Shown here piece after piece: positions 50,253-64,000 of a stretch of DNA of 64,000 nucleotides (the stretch's first letter is position 1; every line of letters begins with the position of its first letter). Source of the DNA: Paraspadella gotoi (lineage: Eukaryota; Chaetognatha); the NCBI GenBank assembly GCA_051294375.1, contig CM119266.1:13121972-13185971 (forward strand), in the 5' to 3' direction. Both the position numbers and the translations under genes were made by a program. The notes beneath the pieces were generated by a model, which saw only the letters and a list, made by a program, of their open reading frames with translations, was not told where the DNA came from and did no database searches.

Positions 50253-50672
50253 ATGGCCTGTAAGAAAATATTTTTGGGAACTTTGTTCTTTTTATTTATT
50301 TCTTCTTCGAATTCAACGATACTCGAGCGAGGCACCACCGCTTGCTTTCAGCCGTGTTGCAAGAACAGTCAAGATTTGTGCTGTCATTCGTTTCACGAAC
50401 GACCGGAAGGTAACTTCAGCATTTTTTTCATAATTTTTTTTTTTTCAATTTGTCTTTGTGTTCGCCACTTTCTGTTTTAAACTTCAGGACTCAACGTCGC
50501 CTGCAAGAGTTGCTGCGGCTATCGCCTCTGCTACGAAGGATATTGCGTCATTCCAAAGCCTCCGATGAAATGTCCTAAGAAGCACACGTGTACCTCTGCT
50601 AGGTCGCGAATTGAGCCAAAAGTTAAATCAATCGTCGCTCTTATCGTCGTCGTCGGTTTATTGTTTTTTTAA
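50253..50672 (+). CDS. small cysteine-rich secreted or GPI-anchored protein
   Basis: Two exons (50253-50409, 50488-50672; intron GGTAACT...CTTCAG) encode 113 residues. Residues 1-21 (MACKKIFLGTLFFLFISSSNS) form a signal peptide. The mature part has 12 Cys in a dense pattern: CFQPCC, LCC, ACKSCCGYRLC, YC, KC, TC. The last 14 residues (IVALIVVVGLLFF preceded by Lys/Ser) are hydrophobic and end the protein, as in GPI-anchor signals; a short transmembrane tail is the alternative. The fold is not recognised; an extracellular disulfide-rich domain is inferred. No toxin-family signature was seen. The 3' end converges on the G alpha gene. Confidence 0.75.
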
Positions 50673-51180
50673 AACGTTTCTATCCAAGCAAGACGTTAAA
50701 AAAAACCAAACAAGACATGAAAAAAAATACTTAATTTACGCTAAATTAATATAATATTAATTAAGAAAAAAATTGAGTCGATTTGGTATTTTGGTTAATT
50801 TAATAGGCGCATCCTTTTTTTTTTCACTCAAACATCAATATGCAATAATGACCGCATCTTTTGAGCAAAACAAGGTTAACTTCCGTGGCAATTTAAATTT
50901 ATTGGGAAGATATGCATTTACTAGCATATATAATTATATAACACATTTCATATAGAAACACAATCCATCTCCAAACAGATATAAGAAATAGTACTCCATA
51001 AAAACGTGACAAGTAGTAGATTTTTTTTTTGCCAATTATTTTCTCCGTCGCGTCCGCTCGTATCCGCTCCAATCTCATCTCACATCCGTCACCTCTTGAA
51101 AACCAGACGCCTGTTATCTTGAGACCCAGCTTCACAACGGCGCCATACTCCTTAATCCTTATGTCTCCAGAAACCCCCCT
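50673..51180. other. convergent intergenic region
   Basis: 508 bp between the cysteine-rich gene (+) and the G alpha stop (-). A minus-strand AATAAA near 50897 could serve G alpha. Otherwise AT-rich and unremarkable. Confidence 0.55.
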
Positions 51181-54100
51181 TCACAACAGCACCAGACTCC
51201 TGATGGCCGCCTCGAAGATAACGTTCTTCGTCTTCTGGAAAATGGTCTTGACAATGTCAGTGTCGTTGGCGCTCATGAACTGCGTGTAGAGTCGCGTGAC
51301 GGCCTCTTCGTCCACGGGCGGCGTCTTCTCGCTCGGCGATCCGGGCGACTCCGCTGCCTCGGCGCTCTTGACCTCATTCCACACGTCGAGGAACTGCTTC
51401 TCCATGAAACGCTTAACGTTCTCCACGGGATCGATCTCGTCGGAAGAAGGTTCGGTGTGGTAACTGAAAAGGGAGATGTTAAGGATGAATAATCATAATG
51501 GTTATCATTTTGGAGTTTGAATATTCATTCTCCCCCTCACAGAGGCAGTTTTAGACATGAAAGTCTCGTGTTTGCAATAAAGGTGTTTTTGCAGAGAAAC
51601 TATTTTTTTTTCGTCGGTGCCTGCGCATTCATCGCTTGTACGAAGTTATAGCCTAACTATAAAACGAGTTTGCATCTTGCAGGTTTTTTCATGAAAATAA
51701 GTTTTACTATGTGTTCTTGTTTTTTAACCGTTGCACTTAATGGATTTTATCTTCCACTGCATCCCTTTGTATTATTCACATCGCATACATGCAAATCAAC
51801 TCACTTTTGATTCGGGTCGTACTTTGGGTGAGTTTTTTCGAAGGGCGACGTCGGAAGCTTCTTGCGCAACAAGTCCTCTTTGTTTAGATAAAGGATGACA
51901 GTCTTCTTTGGAGTCAATTCGATTAGCCTTCGAAAAACTGCTCAGAAAAAAAAGAAAGCCGTTAACTTATTAACAACACGATACAATCGACAGTTTCATC
52001 CCCTGGTCCACAACTGACCCGCGATCGATTCCACGAAGGAATTGACCTCCGGTTCTTCGGGCAACCCTTGGTCGTAATCCGACATGGATGCGAGAAAGAT
52101 GACGACGACGGCGTCGTGCAGCAAGTCGAGCCACACTCGACGATATTGACGCTGTCCGCTCACGTCCGTAACTCGGAAGATGACGCATTTCATTAGCTCT
52201 AATTCCTAGGGTAAAATTTGATGAAGTTATTTTCAAATAACTGAAAGAATTTAAATTTATTATTGGATAATTTATGGAGTAGAGAAAATTTAATGGTAAT
52301 CAAAACGTAATCCAGTCTTTCCTTTTTCAAATTACAAAAGAAAAATTAAAAAATTTTATATGCCTTCATTGAAATTTTTAATGCAAAAAACTATTATACT
52401 TTTAACTCTGATTTAAACAAAAGCTGTGTAAATAATTATGGATAAAATTTAATAAAACTATTTTAGAAGGATGTCCCATCATTAGGGTTTTAATTTGATA
52501 CCACGCACACCTTGCTATCTCTTTTCTTTCAGAAGTTATTCAAGAAAATAACTTTTTTTACCATTAAGAACTAAGGATTTGAACTACGCAGTACAAATCT
52601 TGCAGAAAAATTTTTCGTCATCTAGAGACATATCACTTTCAGTTGTACTCATCGCATAACTCATTTATGGTAAATGCTTGAAGAAATCAGCAAAACGTTT
52701 TCTCTTTTTTATAAATAGTACTAGCGCGTCAGAAATCTTTAGAGAAACTCGAAAATTTTATTCTGATAAATTTTGCCTTTTAAGGCTGACGTTTATGACC
52801 ATATCTCGGAAACTATTGTAGGAATTTTAAAACGGTTTTTTGCAAGTGAATATTGACATCATCCTCCAGGGACTGGCATAAAAATATATAAAAAAATATT
52901 TCCCATGAGGTATCGAATATGATTCTTAAATTAAAAATATACTTCAATTCTCAAGATATCAAAAATGTTAACCGAACACAACAGTCTTACGTTTAAAAAA
53001 GTTAATTGTTTTCGAACCTTGGATATTAAAAAGTTTTTCTTCATATTTGTCATGACTTTAGGAAGCTAACCATCGATAAAACCTTTTCGAGTAACGGAGG
53101 AGTCTTATCCTTAAGAAAATTTAAAAAAAAATAAATAAAAATCAGACATAACCTTAGACCCCCCCAAAATTTTCCATTCCACCCCTTTCTGTTTAGCCTT
53201 TTAGATATTATGCGGTTCTCATTAATGTTTTTCTTACAGAAATTATGTGTGATATGTATTTAGAAAACTAGGGCAGGAAGTCATATAACCTTGTGTTTCC
53301 CTCTGTTTCCAGAAGACAACACTGACAACCCTCTCCCATTAATAATATAATATTTTTAGATTTAGATTTTCAAAAAACAAAATTAATATATATAAAAAAA
53401 AATAATAATAATAGTAATAATAATAATAATAATAATANNNNNNNNNNNNNNNNNNNNNNNNNNNNNNNNNNNNNNNNNNNNNNNNNNNNNNNNNNNNNNN
53501 NNNNNNNNNNNNNNNNNNNNNNNNNNNNNNNNNNNNNNNNNNNNNNNNNNNNNNNNNNNNNNNNNNNNNNNNNNNNNNNNNNNNNNNNNNNNNNNNNNNN
53601 NNNNNNNNNNNNNNNNNNNNNNNNNNNNNNNNNNNNNNNNNNNNNNNNNNNNNNNNNNNNNNNNNNNNNNNNNNNNNNNNNNNNNNNNNNNNNNNNNNNN
53701 NNNNNNNNNNNNNNNNNNNNNNNNNNNNNNNNNNNNNNNNNNNNNNNNNNNNNNNNNNNNNNNNNNNNNNNNNNNNNNNNNNNNNNNNNNNNNNNNNNNN
53801 NNNNNNNNNNNNNNNNNNNNNNNNNNNNNNNNNNNNNNNNNNNNNNNNNNNNNNNNNNNAATACTAGATGGAAAATTTCAAAAAAATTACTTGTTTCACT
53901 ATTTTAAGTCTAAGATTCTATGAAATTAGTACAACCAATATAAAAATTATCCATTCATTTAATAAATAAGCTATCTTGCGCCTGACTTTGGACTTTATAA
54001 TATCATTGTAGGAAATCCTTTCTTTCGTTGTATTTTCGAAATTCGGAAAAACTTTTTCGAATAATATTCATAAATAAATAATTATTACAAATTCTATATT

Positions 54101-54417
54101 TTTATTATATGACTTAAAATAGTGAAACAAGTAATTTTGAAATTTTCATAGTATTTTATTTTCATTGTAATACTTTTAAATACATATACCGCGGCCAGTT
54201 AACCCTATTCGAACCTTGTAACAAGTATTCCTGGTTCTTCTTCGCGAATTCAAGATGTCCTGCTGTGTGGGAACGTACTCTGGGTGGGATATCCTGTCCA
54301 GGTGAGTCATGAAGTAGGGCAAGTTGTCTTCGACGGTGTGATCGAGGAATTCCGCCCGACGATCGAAACACGCCACCACGTTCTCGTCCTCCCAAATGCT
54401 AAAAACCCAAAGTGTTT

Positions 54418-54471
<54 letters not shown>

Positions 54472-55014
54472 ACCTTCTCGCCATTTGCGAGAACTCCGTG
54501 GACAACACCGTCCGTCCGGCGGCGGATGTGGTGACGACGTGATCGTACCCCGACCTCCGAATTCGATCCAAGTAAATCTGATTGAGCTCGTTGGTGTATC
54601 GCATCTGCAGCCTGTCCATGTGGAATGTGAGATGCTTCACCGACTCGTAAATGTTGTAAAAAATGATCTCGGTGAATTTGGCCGCCCGTGTCGGGTCCGT
54701 GAATCCTTCGCCGTGAAGGATCTCCATCTGGTTGAGAAATGTTGTCTTTCCGGCGCCGCCTTAAATTAAATTTTAAAAGGAGAGGGAAGAAGGGATCATG
54801 AGCTGGCGAGATGGTAAAAAAAAAAAAATGAAGCGAACGCCGGCATTAGCGCTACGGGAGATAAATCGACGTCAAGGACACCTGTTCCGAGCAACAGCAA
54901 ATTGACGTAGTTCTTCTTCTTCGCCCTTTTGATGTCATTTTCGATCTTTTTGCTGACGACGGCCTGGTCCGATTTATCGCACATCGTTGCTCCGCAGCAG
55001 GACGATCCGCACAT
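51181..55014 (-). CDS. divergent heterotrimeric G-protein alpha subunit
   Basis: Six minus-strand exons: 54882-55014, 54474-54759, 54215-54398, 52019-52205, 51805-51937 and 51181-51463, giving 401 residues (usual 350-390). It binds and hydrolyses GTP below G-protein-coupled receptors at the plasma membrane (family knowledge). Seen: P-loop GTGGAGKTT (43-51), a helical domain, PTQQDIL leading into switch I with R192 and T195 at the usual Arg and Mg-binding Thr positions, switch II DVSGQR (215-220) with catalytic Q219, SDYD, NKED (282-285) and SANDT in place of TCATDT. Odd: DVGGQR has Ser for its first Gly; there is no Gly at position 2 for myristoylation, but C2, C6 and C7 could be palmitoylated; an acidic/Pro insert lies before the last helix; and the C terminus IRSLVLL lacks the usual Cys. 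It belongs to no standard class I can name. Intron 3 holds a MITE-like element and a gap. Confidence 0.9.
53438..53859. other. assembly gap (422 N)
   Basis: Lies in G alpha intron 3, next to an (AAT)n run. Exons on both sides join in phase without missing residues, so no coding sequence seems lost. Confidence 1.
53869..54151. mobile_element. MITE-like element with 40-bp inverted ends
   Basis: Left end 53869-53910 (gaaaatttcaaaa, attacttgtttcactatttt, aagtc) is the reverse complement of 54111-54151 (gacttaaaatagtgaaacaa, gtaattttgaaattttc). The 283-bp interior is AT-rich, noncoding and contains repeat copy 5. A similar agtgaaacaagtaatttt end occurs at 2401 and 10994. A small nonautonomous DNA transposon is inferred; target-site duplication is unclear. 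Confidence 0.6.
53921..53990 (+). repeat. dispersed short repeat, copy 5
   Basis: tgaaattagtacaaccaata, then taaaaattatccattcattt and aataaataagctatcttgcg, then cctgactttggact. It lies inside the MITE-like element in G alpha intron 3. Confidence 0.85.
54418..54469. repeat. (CT)n microsatellite forming most of an intron
   Basis: About 25 CT dinucleotides making up two thirds of the 75-bp G alpha intron 2 (54399-54473). On the coding strand this is a GA tract just after the donor GTAGGG. Confidence 0.95.
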
Positions 55015-56030
55015 AACGAGCGGATGAACGATTTGTGAAAAGAATATATATCGTGGTCTTACGTCGTAAAGCCTTGCGACTACAATGACTAAAATGACGC
55101 TTGGGAAATCCTAGACGAGTTACGATATCTTTCGGTCGCCCAAACACGGAAAATTGAAACGGTTGTGAGTAACTTTGTATCGTAACCAAAATTATTTAAA
55201 TTAGTAGGCCTTTCCACGTTGTTTTATTTATTTATTTATATTTTGTTTTTCAAAATATTCCGGCCCAAGGAATGATTGAGCGTCGACAAAGGACTTGACA
55301 GCCATTACTCCTGCCCGCATTTCGACTCTGCTGAAGATTCCCGAAAATTAAAATTGATTCCTCGATGAGTCGATCGATCCAGACTGTTTCTCTTTTTTTT
55401 CTATTACTTATACGTACCTTTTAGTTGTTTTTTTTTTTTTTTGCTTAAAGATCATAGGTCTTGTTGTTAACATTTTTTAAAATATAATTTTAGTAACGGA
55501 CTGAAAAATCAAACGAAGAACAAAAAAAAATGTCCTCCTGGTGGTGATATGAGAATTTAACTTTAAGCCAATGAACTATTTCACATCCATTTTGTTCGCA
55601 TGTCTGTATTTTTGTCCGTCTCTTGTCCCTCGTGAAAAATTAGCGCCTCTATGATCCAACGTCACGTTGTAACCGGATCACGACGAGTCAAATTTCTCTG
55701 CCTGTCGATTCGCTAACAGAAGGAAAGGAAATCGGGAGGAAAAATGTCATTGCCCCGCGATAGTTCGTTCGTTCTTATACGTTTATTTCGAAAGTGCGAC
55801 TTCTTCTGCACTGTAATTTTACAAACATTTGCAGAATGTGCGACGACGTAGTATATTCGAAAAAGAAACTCACTTTTATACTATATTTCTATTTTTAAAA
55901 ATAAAAACTAAGAACAAAGCACGAGACTCTAATCGGTATTTTCAACATCTCCCGAGGCCAAAGGGGTCAAAAGGTCATTTAGACGCGGGCGAACGTAAAA
56001 CCTTTTCCTCTTTCTGCTCTGACGCATTCC
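55015..56030. other. intergenic upstream of G alpha
   Basis: About 1 kb 5' of the G alpha gene with no recognised gene. Poly-T runs and AT-rich DNA only; no clear TATA box near the G alpha ATG. Confidence 0.6.
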
Positions 56031-56520
56031 TCTCGCGCCGTGCCACCTTTTTTTTTCGTCCGCGCGTTGCCAGAGTACCACTTTTTTCTCTCTTTTTGGT
56101 GCGATTGCAATTTGCAGTTTTGCTTTTCATTTTTCTTTGTCGAGGCGCAGCCATTTTCTTTTTCGGTTGGATTATACGTTTTCGTATATTGCCAACTTTT
56201 CGATTTTACCTCTGCTCCAGCTATTTTTTTCTTCGAGGCGATCCTGGCGGTTTTTCTTTCCTCTTGATTGTGATATCAGCTTTTCCTCTTCGCGGTGCCA
56301 TCTTTTTCTTTTCTCTTTGCATTGCCATCCATTATTCTATTATTATTTTCCATTTTTTATTCAACGTCCCTGAACCATATGCTTTTTATCGTTGTGATGT
56401 AATTTACATTGCAGTGGCATCCTCGTCGTGCCACCATTTTCAATTTTAGTCGCGGTGCCATCTTTTTCTATCTTATTCGCAGTGCCACCTTTTTCTCCAT
56501 CTTTCCCTCACGCGGCGCCG
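56031..56520 (+). repeat. degenerate array of a gtgccatcttttt unit
   Basis: Units such as gccgtgccacctttttt (56036), gcggtgccatctttttct (56284 and 56453) and gcagtgccacctttttctc (56479), with weaker versions between (gcgcagccattttcttttt), occur at irregular spacing over about 490 bp. Long open frames across it are Phe-rich by-products. Confidence 0.65.
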
Positions 56521-56786
56521 TATCGAATTCTCTCCATGTCGTCTTCATTACTTCTTCCTTTGTCGCCGTCGATTCCAGGAACAAAAGGGAATCGAATGGA
56601 TAAGTAAAAACGAGAACAAAAGAGCAAAGGGGCGGACAAAGAGCGAACGAGAAGCGCGACGAACAAAAGTCGAACGGGGAACGCAACGAACAAAAAGCAA
56701 AAAGCGAGTCGCGACAACGGAAACGTTGAGGAATGTGGGTCACAGAATCGCGGAGCTTATTTGCTGCGCCGGAAATGATCGCCCGG

Positions 56787-56928
<142 letters not shown>

Positions 56929-57285
56929 GAATCATAAATGATCCGTCATCCGTTCCATTGTAAAGGACGCGACTCTGCGAGGACCCATCCCCGAAATTCG
57001 GCCTCTAAGGCTAATCCTAGAAATGTGGGGCGCCTCAGCCTGATCCTTCAGCAGTAACGTTCGCGAAATTCGATTCACGCATTTGTTTCCCGCGGGATCG
57101 TCCAACCTTAATTGTCTCTCTATCCCGCGAGTTTAAAGAGTTCGTTTGTAATGTAATGAACAAAGTCTTTCATCAGAAGATATCCTCTTTTTTTTATCAT
57201 GCAAGTTCAATCAAAGCTTTTTAATTGTTATCTCCCACTTATTTTGCGTTCGTAGCCGATATTTCCATATCTTTCTCTCTCTTTA

Positions 57286-57323
<38 letters not shown>

Positions 57324-57347
57324 GCTCAATTCCTTTAACACTATCTG

Positions 57348-57530
57348 TCCGTCCCCCTCTGTTCCACACTTTTCTCCTCCTCTTCAAGCTTAGCCTCCTT
57401 TTCATCCTCCTCTTCATCCTCCTTCTCATCTTCCTCTTCATCCTCCTCTTCATCCTCCTCCTCATTTTCCTCCTCTCCATTCGTGACGTCACTTTTTCTG
57501 TTCCTTCGACAAACGGATGTGAAGTCTCAG
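57348..57530 (-). other. acidic low-complexity open frame (weak)
   Basis: Between a TGA and a TAG the minus strand stays open for about 60 codons, reading CRRNRKSDVTNGEEENEEED, then repeated EEED and KLEEEEKSVEQ. No start codon or splice acceptor stands out. It may be an exon of an acidic nuclear protein or merely a (GAA/GAT)n repeat. Confidence 0.2.
57484..57491. promoter_or_regulatory. palindromic CRE (TGACGTCA)
   Basis: Perfect CREB/ATF consensus within gtgacgtcac; a half site (cgacgtcac) lies at about 57849. No gene start is assigned nearby. Confidence 0.35.
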
Positions 57531-57676
57531 CTCGAAATGAACCGATTTTACAAAAAAAATAAAAAAATTAAAAAAGCTTTTTAATAAAAATAAAAACCGC
57601 AAAAGAAAGAAAGAAAATTTAATGCTAAATAAAGTTTAGATGGGAAATATAATCGCTCCTTTGCCAAGACGGAATA

Positions 57677-58915
<1,239 letters not shown>

Positions 58916-59142
58916 TCATGAACAAAAATAATACCCGAACTTAAAAAATATAATTAGAGGTCGGATTTTTGTCTCCGTTGTTTCGTCGACCCCGGAATTG
59001 CCCTCGGTGTCAACGACCGGCTCGTCCTGGCTCTCGATCGACGTCGTTGTCGTCGTCGTCGTCGTCATCTTCATCTTGCCGTTCGTATAATCTTCGTCAT
59101 CGACTTTTAACTTTCCTTCCTTGTCTTCAAGGTTGCGTTTTA
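58916..59142 (-). CDS. possible terminal exon of an unidentified gene
   Basis: After a fair acceptor (tgacttttgtag), one frame stays open for 75 codons to a TGA: KRNLEDKEGKLKVDDEDYTN, a Thr run from (ACG)n, then SIESQDEPVVDTEGNSGVDE and a hydrophobic C-terminal end. Its composition looks more protein-like than neighbouring frames. No upstream exon was found and the product is not recognised. Confidence 0.22.
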
Positions 59143-59814
59143 CTACAAAAGTCATGGTTATCATCTTAACTGAGGTCATCGTCAGTAGCATCATCGTCAT
59201 TAACATCGTCATCGTCATCATCATCATCATCATCATCATCCTCGATCCATCTCATTCCTTATTCCCGACCGCTTAATGAATTTTTATTCTCTTTCGGCTG
59301 ATTTTCTTTTCACGCCCTTTCTTCCCTCAGGGACTCCCGATCGTCGCCTGCCTGGCGGGGGCGTTTTTTTTTTTTTTTAGATCAGACTAAAATTAATAGC
59401 ACGAATCCGTCATTTAATTTTTTTTGTCAGTAGTTTTGTTTAGATACATATTGTCTTTTTTTAACTTATTGAATTGAACGGGAAAATTCAACGGTTCTCA
59501 AAAAAAAAAAAAAAAAAACCCAAAACTGAACTCGAAACTGATTCTGACCCAAATCCCCTACTTAAGCCTTCCTTTCCCGTTCTAAACGACCAAATTGAAT
59601 TTCCTAGTTGTTGCGGCGCGGTGCGTGCCCGCGTAGCGCGGCTTGGCGCGGCGTCGCGAGGCGTCTGCGTTTTCGCCCTCGTTTCCGTTGGGAGTCACAG
59701 TCTCGCAAAGGGTTTCATTTTACGGCTCGACGCTCTCTTGAAATCCCCACGAGGGACGCCGGGCGGCGCCGTATCGAAAGAGAATTCCACATCGAACTCG
59801 TTGGCGTCGTAGCG

Positions 59815-60050
59815 ACGATAAAGGAATCAGTGACGCTTGGGAGGATGGAACTTGAGGCAATGGCACCTGAGACGATGCGTCGGAAGCAATGGCGCTTGGG
59901 ACGTTGATGCCAGATACAATAACACCTGGGACGACGAGGATGGACGCAATGCTCGCTATATAGCACCTAGGATAATATGGAAGCATCGGCGTCTCGGATG
60001 GGCACTGGGAAGCGATAGGGAATATGGCACTGGAATGAAACTCTCAAAAG
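59815..60050 (+). repeat. decayed minisatellite
   Basis: Repeated variants of a 20-30-bp unit: caatggcacctgagacgatg, caatggcgcttgggacgttg, caataacacctgggacgacg, tagcacctaggataatatgg and atgggcactgggaagcgata. Divergence between units is high. Confidence 0.65.
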
Positions 60051-60559
60051 CGAAGATTGACGATTGACGAGATGTTAATTATGTCTTTTCCGTCGGCGCT
60101 GCAACGCAACTGAACAGCAACGCAACGGAACTACAACGGCACTGTGTCTCAAAACGACGCCATCTTTTTTGTTTGTTTTTTCCCCATTTCTATAAATAGA
60201 TCGCCTCAACTGCGTCGACAACGCGGAAAATTGTTTCTTTTTTTTTTCGACGAAACTTTCTTTTTTCCTAAAATAGCATAAATTATCATACCTAAGAAAG
60301 CTACGAACTACGAATTGGAGTTAGACGGTGTATTCTGTTACGTTTGTTTTTTTTATCTTTAAAGACTTTTTATAAGTAATTTATTAAAATAATGATTGAC
60401 AAATGAGATGACTGAATCTTTTGATCCCTTATTTTACCAGAGATTTTAATTTTCTCGTCGGGGAAGTCTTGGCCGAAAAATTGGAATTAAACCCGAAGAG
60501 ATCGAGTAGAGATTCGAGATGATACAAAAAACTTGTCAAAAGCTCTTTTTTTCTTCCTC

Positions 60560-60908
<349 letters not shown>

Positions 60909-61359
60909 GGGCGCAGCCTAGCGAGTTTTGTGTCCTGCCCTGACGACGGACGTTTTCTTTCGTTTCTCCGTGTTTTTTACTTTTATTTTTATCCCGTCAA
61001 ATGTTTTTTATAACTATTTTATTTTTTTTTTTATCCCTATAAATTTTATTTTCGTCCTCGTTATTAAGGCAGTACTAGAAAAGATCGCCAAAAAAGATTT
61101 TCGTAATACATTTTCTGGTTGACCAAAGGAAAAGTAACGTCGAAAAAAAAATTAATAAAAACAATAAATAAATAATAAATAAATAATTAAATTAACTGAA
61201 AAAACTGACTCGTCATCAAACCCGATGCTGACAGGATCGTAAAATTGGCTCGGAATTAACCGTCGTAGCCAATTCTCATCAACCGGGTTCTCTCTCTCTC
61301 CTCTTTCTCTCTTTCTCATTCCTGCCTTTGTTTTGAACTGCACATAAAAAATCGACAAA

Positions 61360-61385
61360 CATTCTCTCTCTCTCGTCTCTCTCTC

Positions 61386-61447
<62 letters not shown>
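61360..61447. repeat. (CT)n microsatellite
   Basis: Nearly perfect CT tract. Confidence 0.95.
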
Positions 61448-61448
<1 letters not shown>

Positions 61449-61657
61449 TCTATCTTTGACCACGGTTTCTCCTCCACTCTAATCCAAGGCTCTTCCATCG
61501 CGCCTTTTCTGGACTCGTCCACGTTTTCGTCATCATCGTTCTGCGGTCGTCGTCGTCGTCGTCCACGTTTGTTGTCGTCGTCCGCCGAGAGATTTTTCTC
61601 ATTTTTTATCTTTCTCTGCTGTTTTATGATCGCGGTGTTTTATTTGTAGTTCATTAT

Positions 61658-61660
<3 letters not shown>

Positions 61661-61738
<78 letters not shown>

Positions 61739-61747
61739 AGAGAGAGA
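61661..61747. repeat. (GA)n microsatellite
   Basis: GA tract with a single break and agagggagaggg at its end. Confidence 0.95.
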
Positions 61748-62296
61748 AAAAAACATACCAGTCCAGAGAAAACATAAGAACACACACAAGCAAAAAAAAA
61801 AAAAAAAAACAGAAAGAAATAAAAAAACGAACCATAGAAGTAAACTCGGCCAGAGCGAAAATTCTGCCTGCGATCCTCTCATTGGATTTCTCGGTTTTAT
61901 AATGAGTCGGAATAAAACCGGCTTCATTTTACGGCGCGGCGTCGTTTTCTGGCGGCGTCGTTTCCCTTTTGCCGTTGGTTATTAGGCGCCATTCCGAAAA
62001 CGGCTTCGGGAGAAATTAGAAATTCCGAGTCGATTTCTTCGTCAAGTTCATCGACATCGTCGTCGTCGTCATCGTTTTTCGTCACGTGACCCACCAAATT
62101 AACTGGTTTTAGGTCCCCTGCTTTCGAGGGAGTTTCGCGGACAGAGAATTTCGAGTTAAGAGTCGAAAAAGTCCGAAACCAGTTTTTTTTTCGTAATTAT
62201 TATCGTTCTCACACACGCAGCCGAACACACACTCAGGAAAAAAAGTATTCTTGTGGTTGTCTTGCTTTTTGCAGAACTGAGAAAATGAATCTGACT

Positions 62297-64000
<1,704 letters not shown>

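Noticed and set aside
55829-56449. 206-codon Phe-rich plus-strand frame suggesting a membrane protein
   Set aside because: Its hydrophobicity comes from the T-rich degenerate array; no splice sites, no family motif.
59608-59907. 99-codon Arg-rich frame
   Set aside because: Runs into the decayed minisatellite; composition follows GC-rich background.

Overview
The window looks like nuclear DNA of an animal whose phylum I cannot fix. Evidence for a metazoan: seven spliced genes with GT-AG introns of about 50-350 bp, a TATA box and AATAAA signals, a heterotrimeric G-protein alpha subunit, a type II PI 4-kinase, a TMEM86 (YhhN) lysoplasmalogenase and a TRAIP-like RING protein. A LINE reverse-transcriptase relic, MITE-like and hAT-like ends and a very high density of (GA)n/(CT)n tracts complete the picture. 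The protein sequences are quite divergent from vertebrate and fly relatives. Gene models below were spliced by hand; exon junctions were checked for reading phase.

Positions 1-30,200 contain almost no convincing coding sequence and are dominated by large internal duplications. A block of about 5 kb (1427-6337) recurs directly at 9950-14985. The block that follows it (6345-9144) recurs twice more, inverted at 20405-23160 and direct at 23169-25805. Positions 15,011-29,645 form one large palindrome with an 89-bp loop at 23,080-23,168. A decayed LINE of 1.5 kb sits in the left arm only. The copies differ mainly by scattered one-base indels and by N gaps, so part of this structure may be assembly error in noisy long-read sequence. 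A tRNA-Gly(UCC)-like sequence lies at 30,237, just outside the palindrome.

Positions 30,500-55,100 are the gene-bearing part. In order: a possible promoter and first exon (30.5-30.9 kb, +); a seven-exon secreted histidine-rich protein (31.5-33.9 kb, -); a TMEM86-like lysoplasmalogenase (35.8-37.6 kb, +); a type II phosphatidylinositol 4-kinase with a GC-AG intron (40.4-43.3 kb, +); a single-pass membrane glycoprotein I do not recognise (43.9-48.3 kb, -); a TRAIP-like RING-H2 protein (48.7-50.1 kb, -), divergently paired with a small cysteine-rich secreted or GPI-anchored protein (50.3-50.7 kb, +); and a divergent G alpha subunit (51.2-55.0 kb, -). There is no operon logic. PI 4-kinase, lysoplasmalogenase and G alpha all act at membranes, but nothing in the sequence shows that they work together.

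Positions 55,100-64,000 hold low-complexity intergenic DNA: long GA/CT tracts, a degenerate array built on a gtgccatcttttt unit, a decayed minisatellite and two weak coding candidates. I found no CRISPR, bacterial, phage or viral system.
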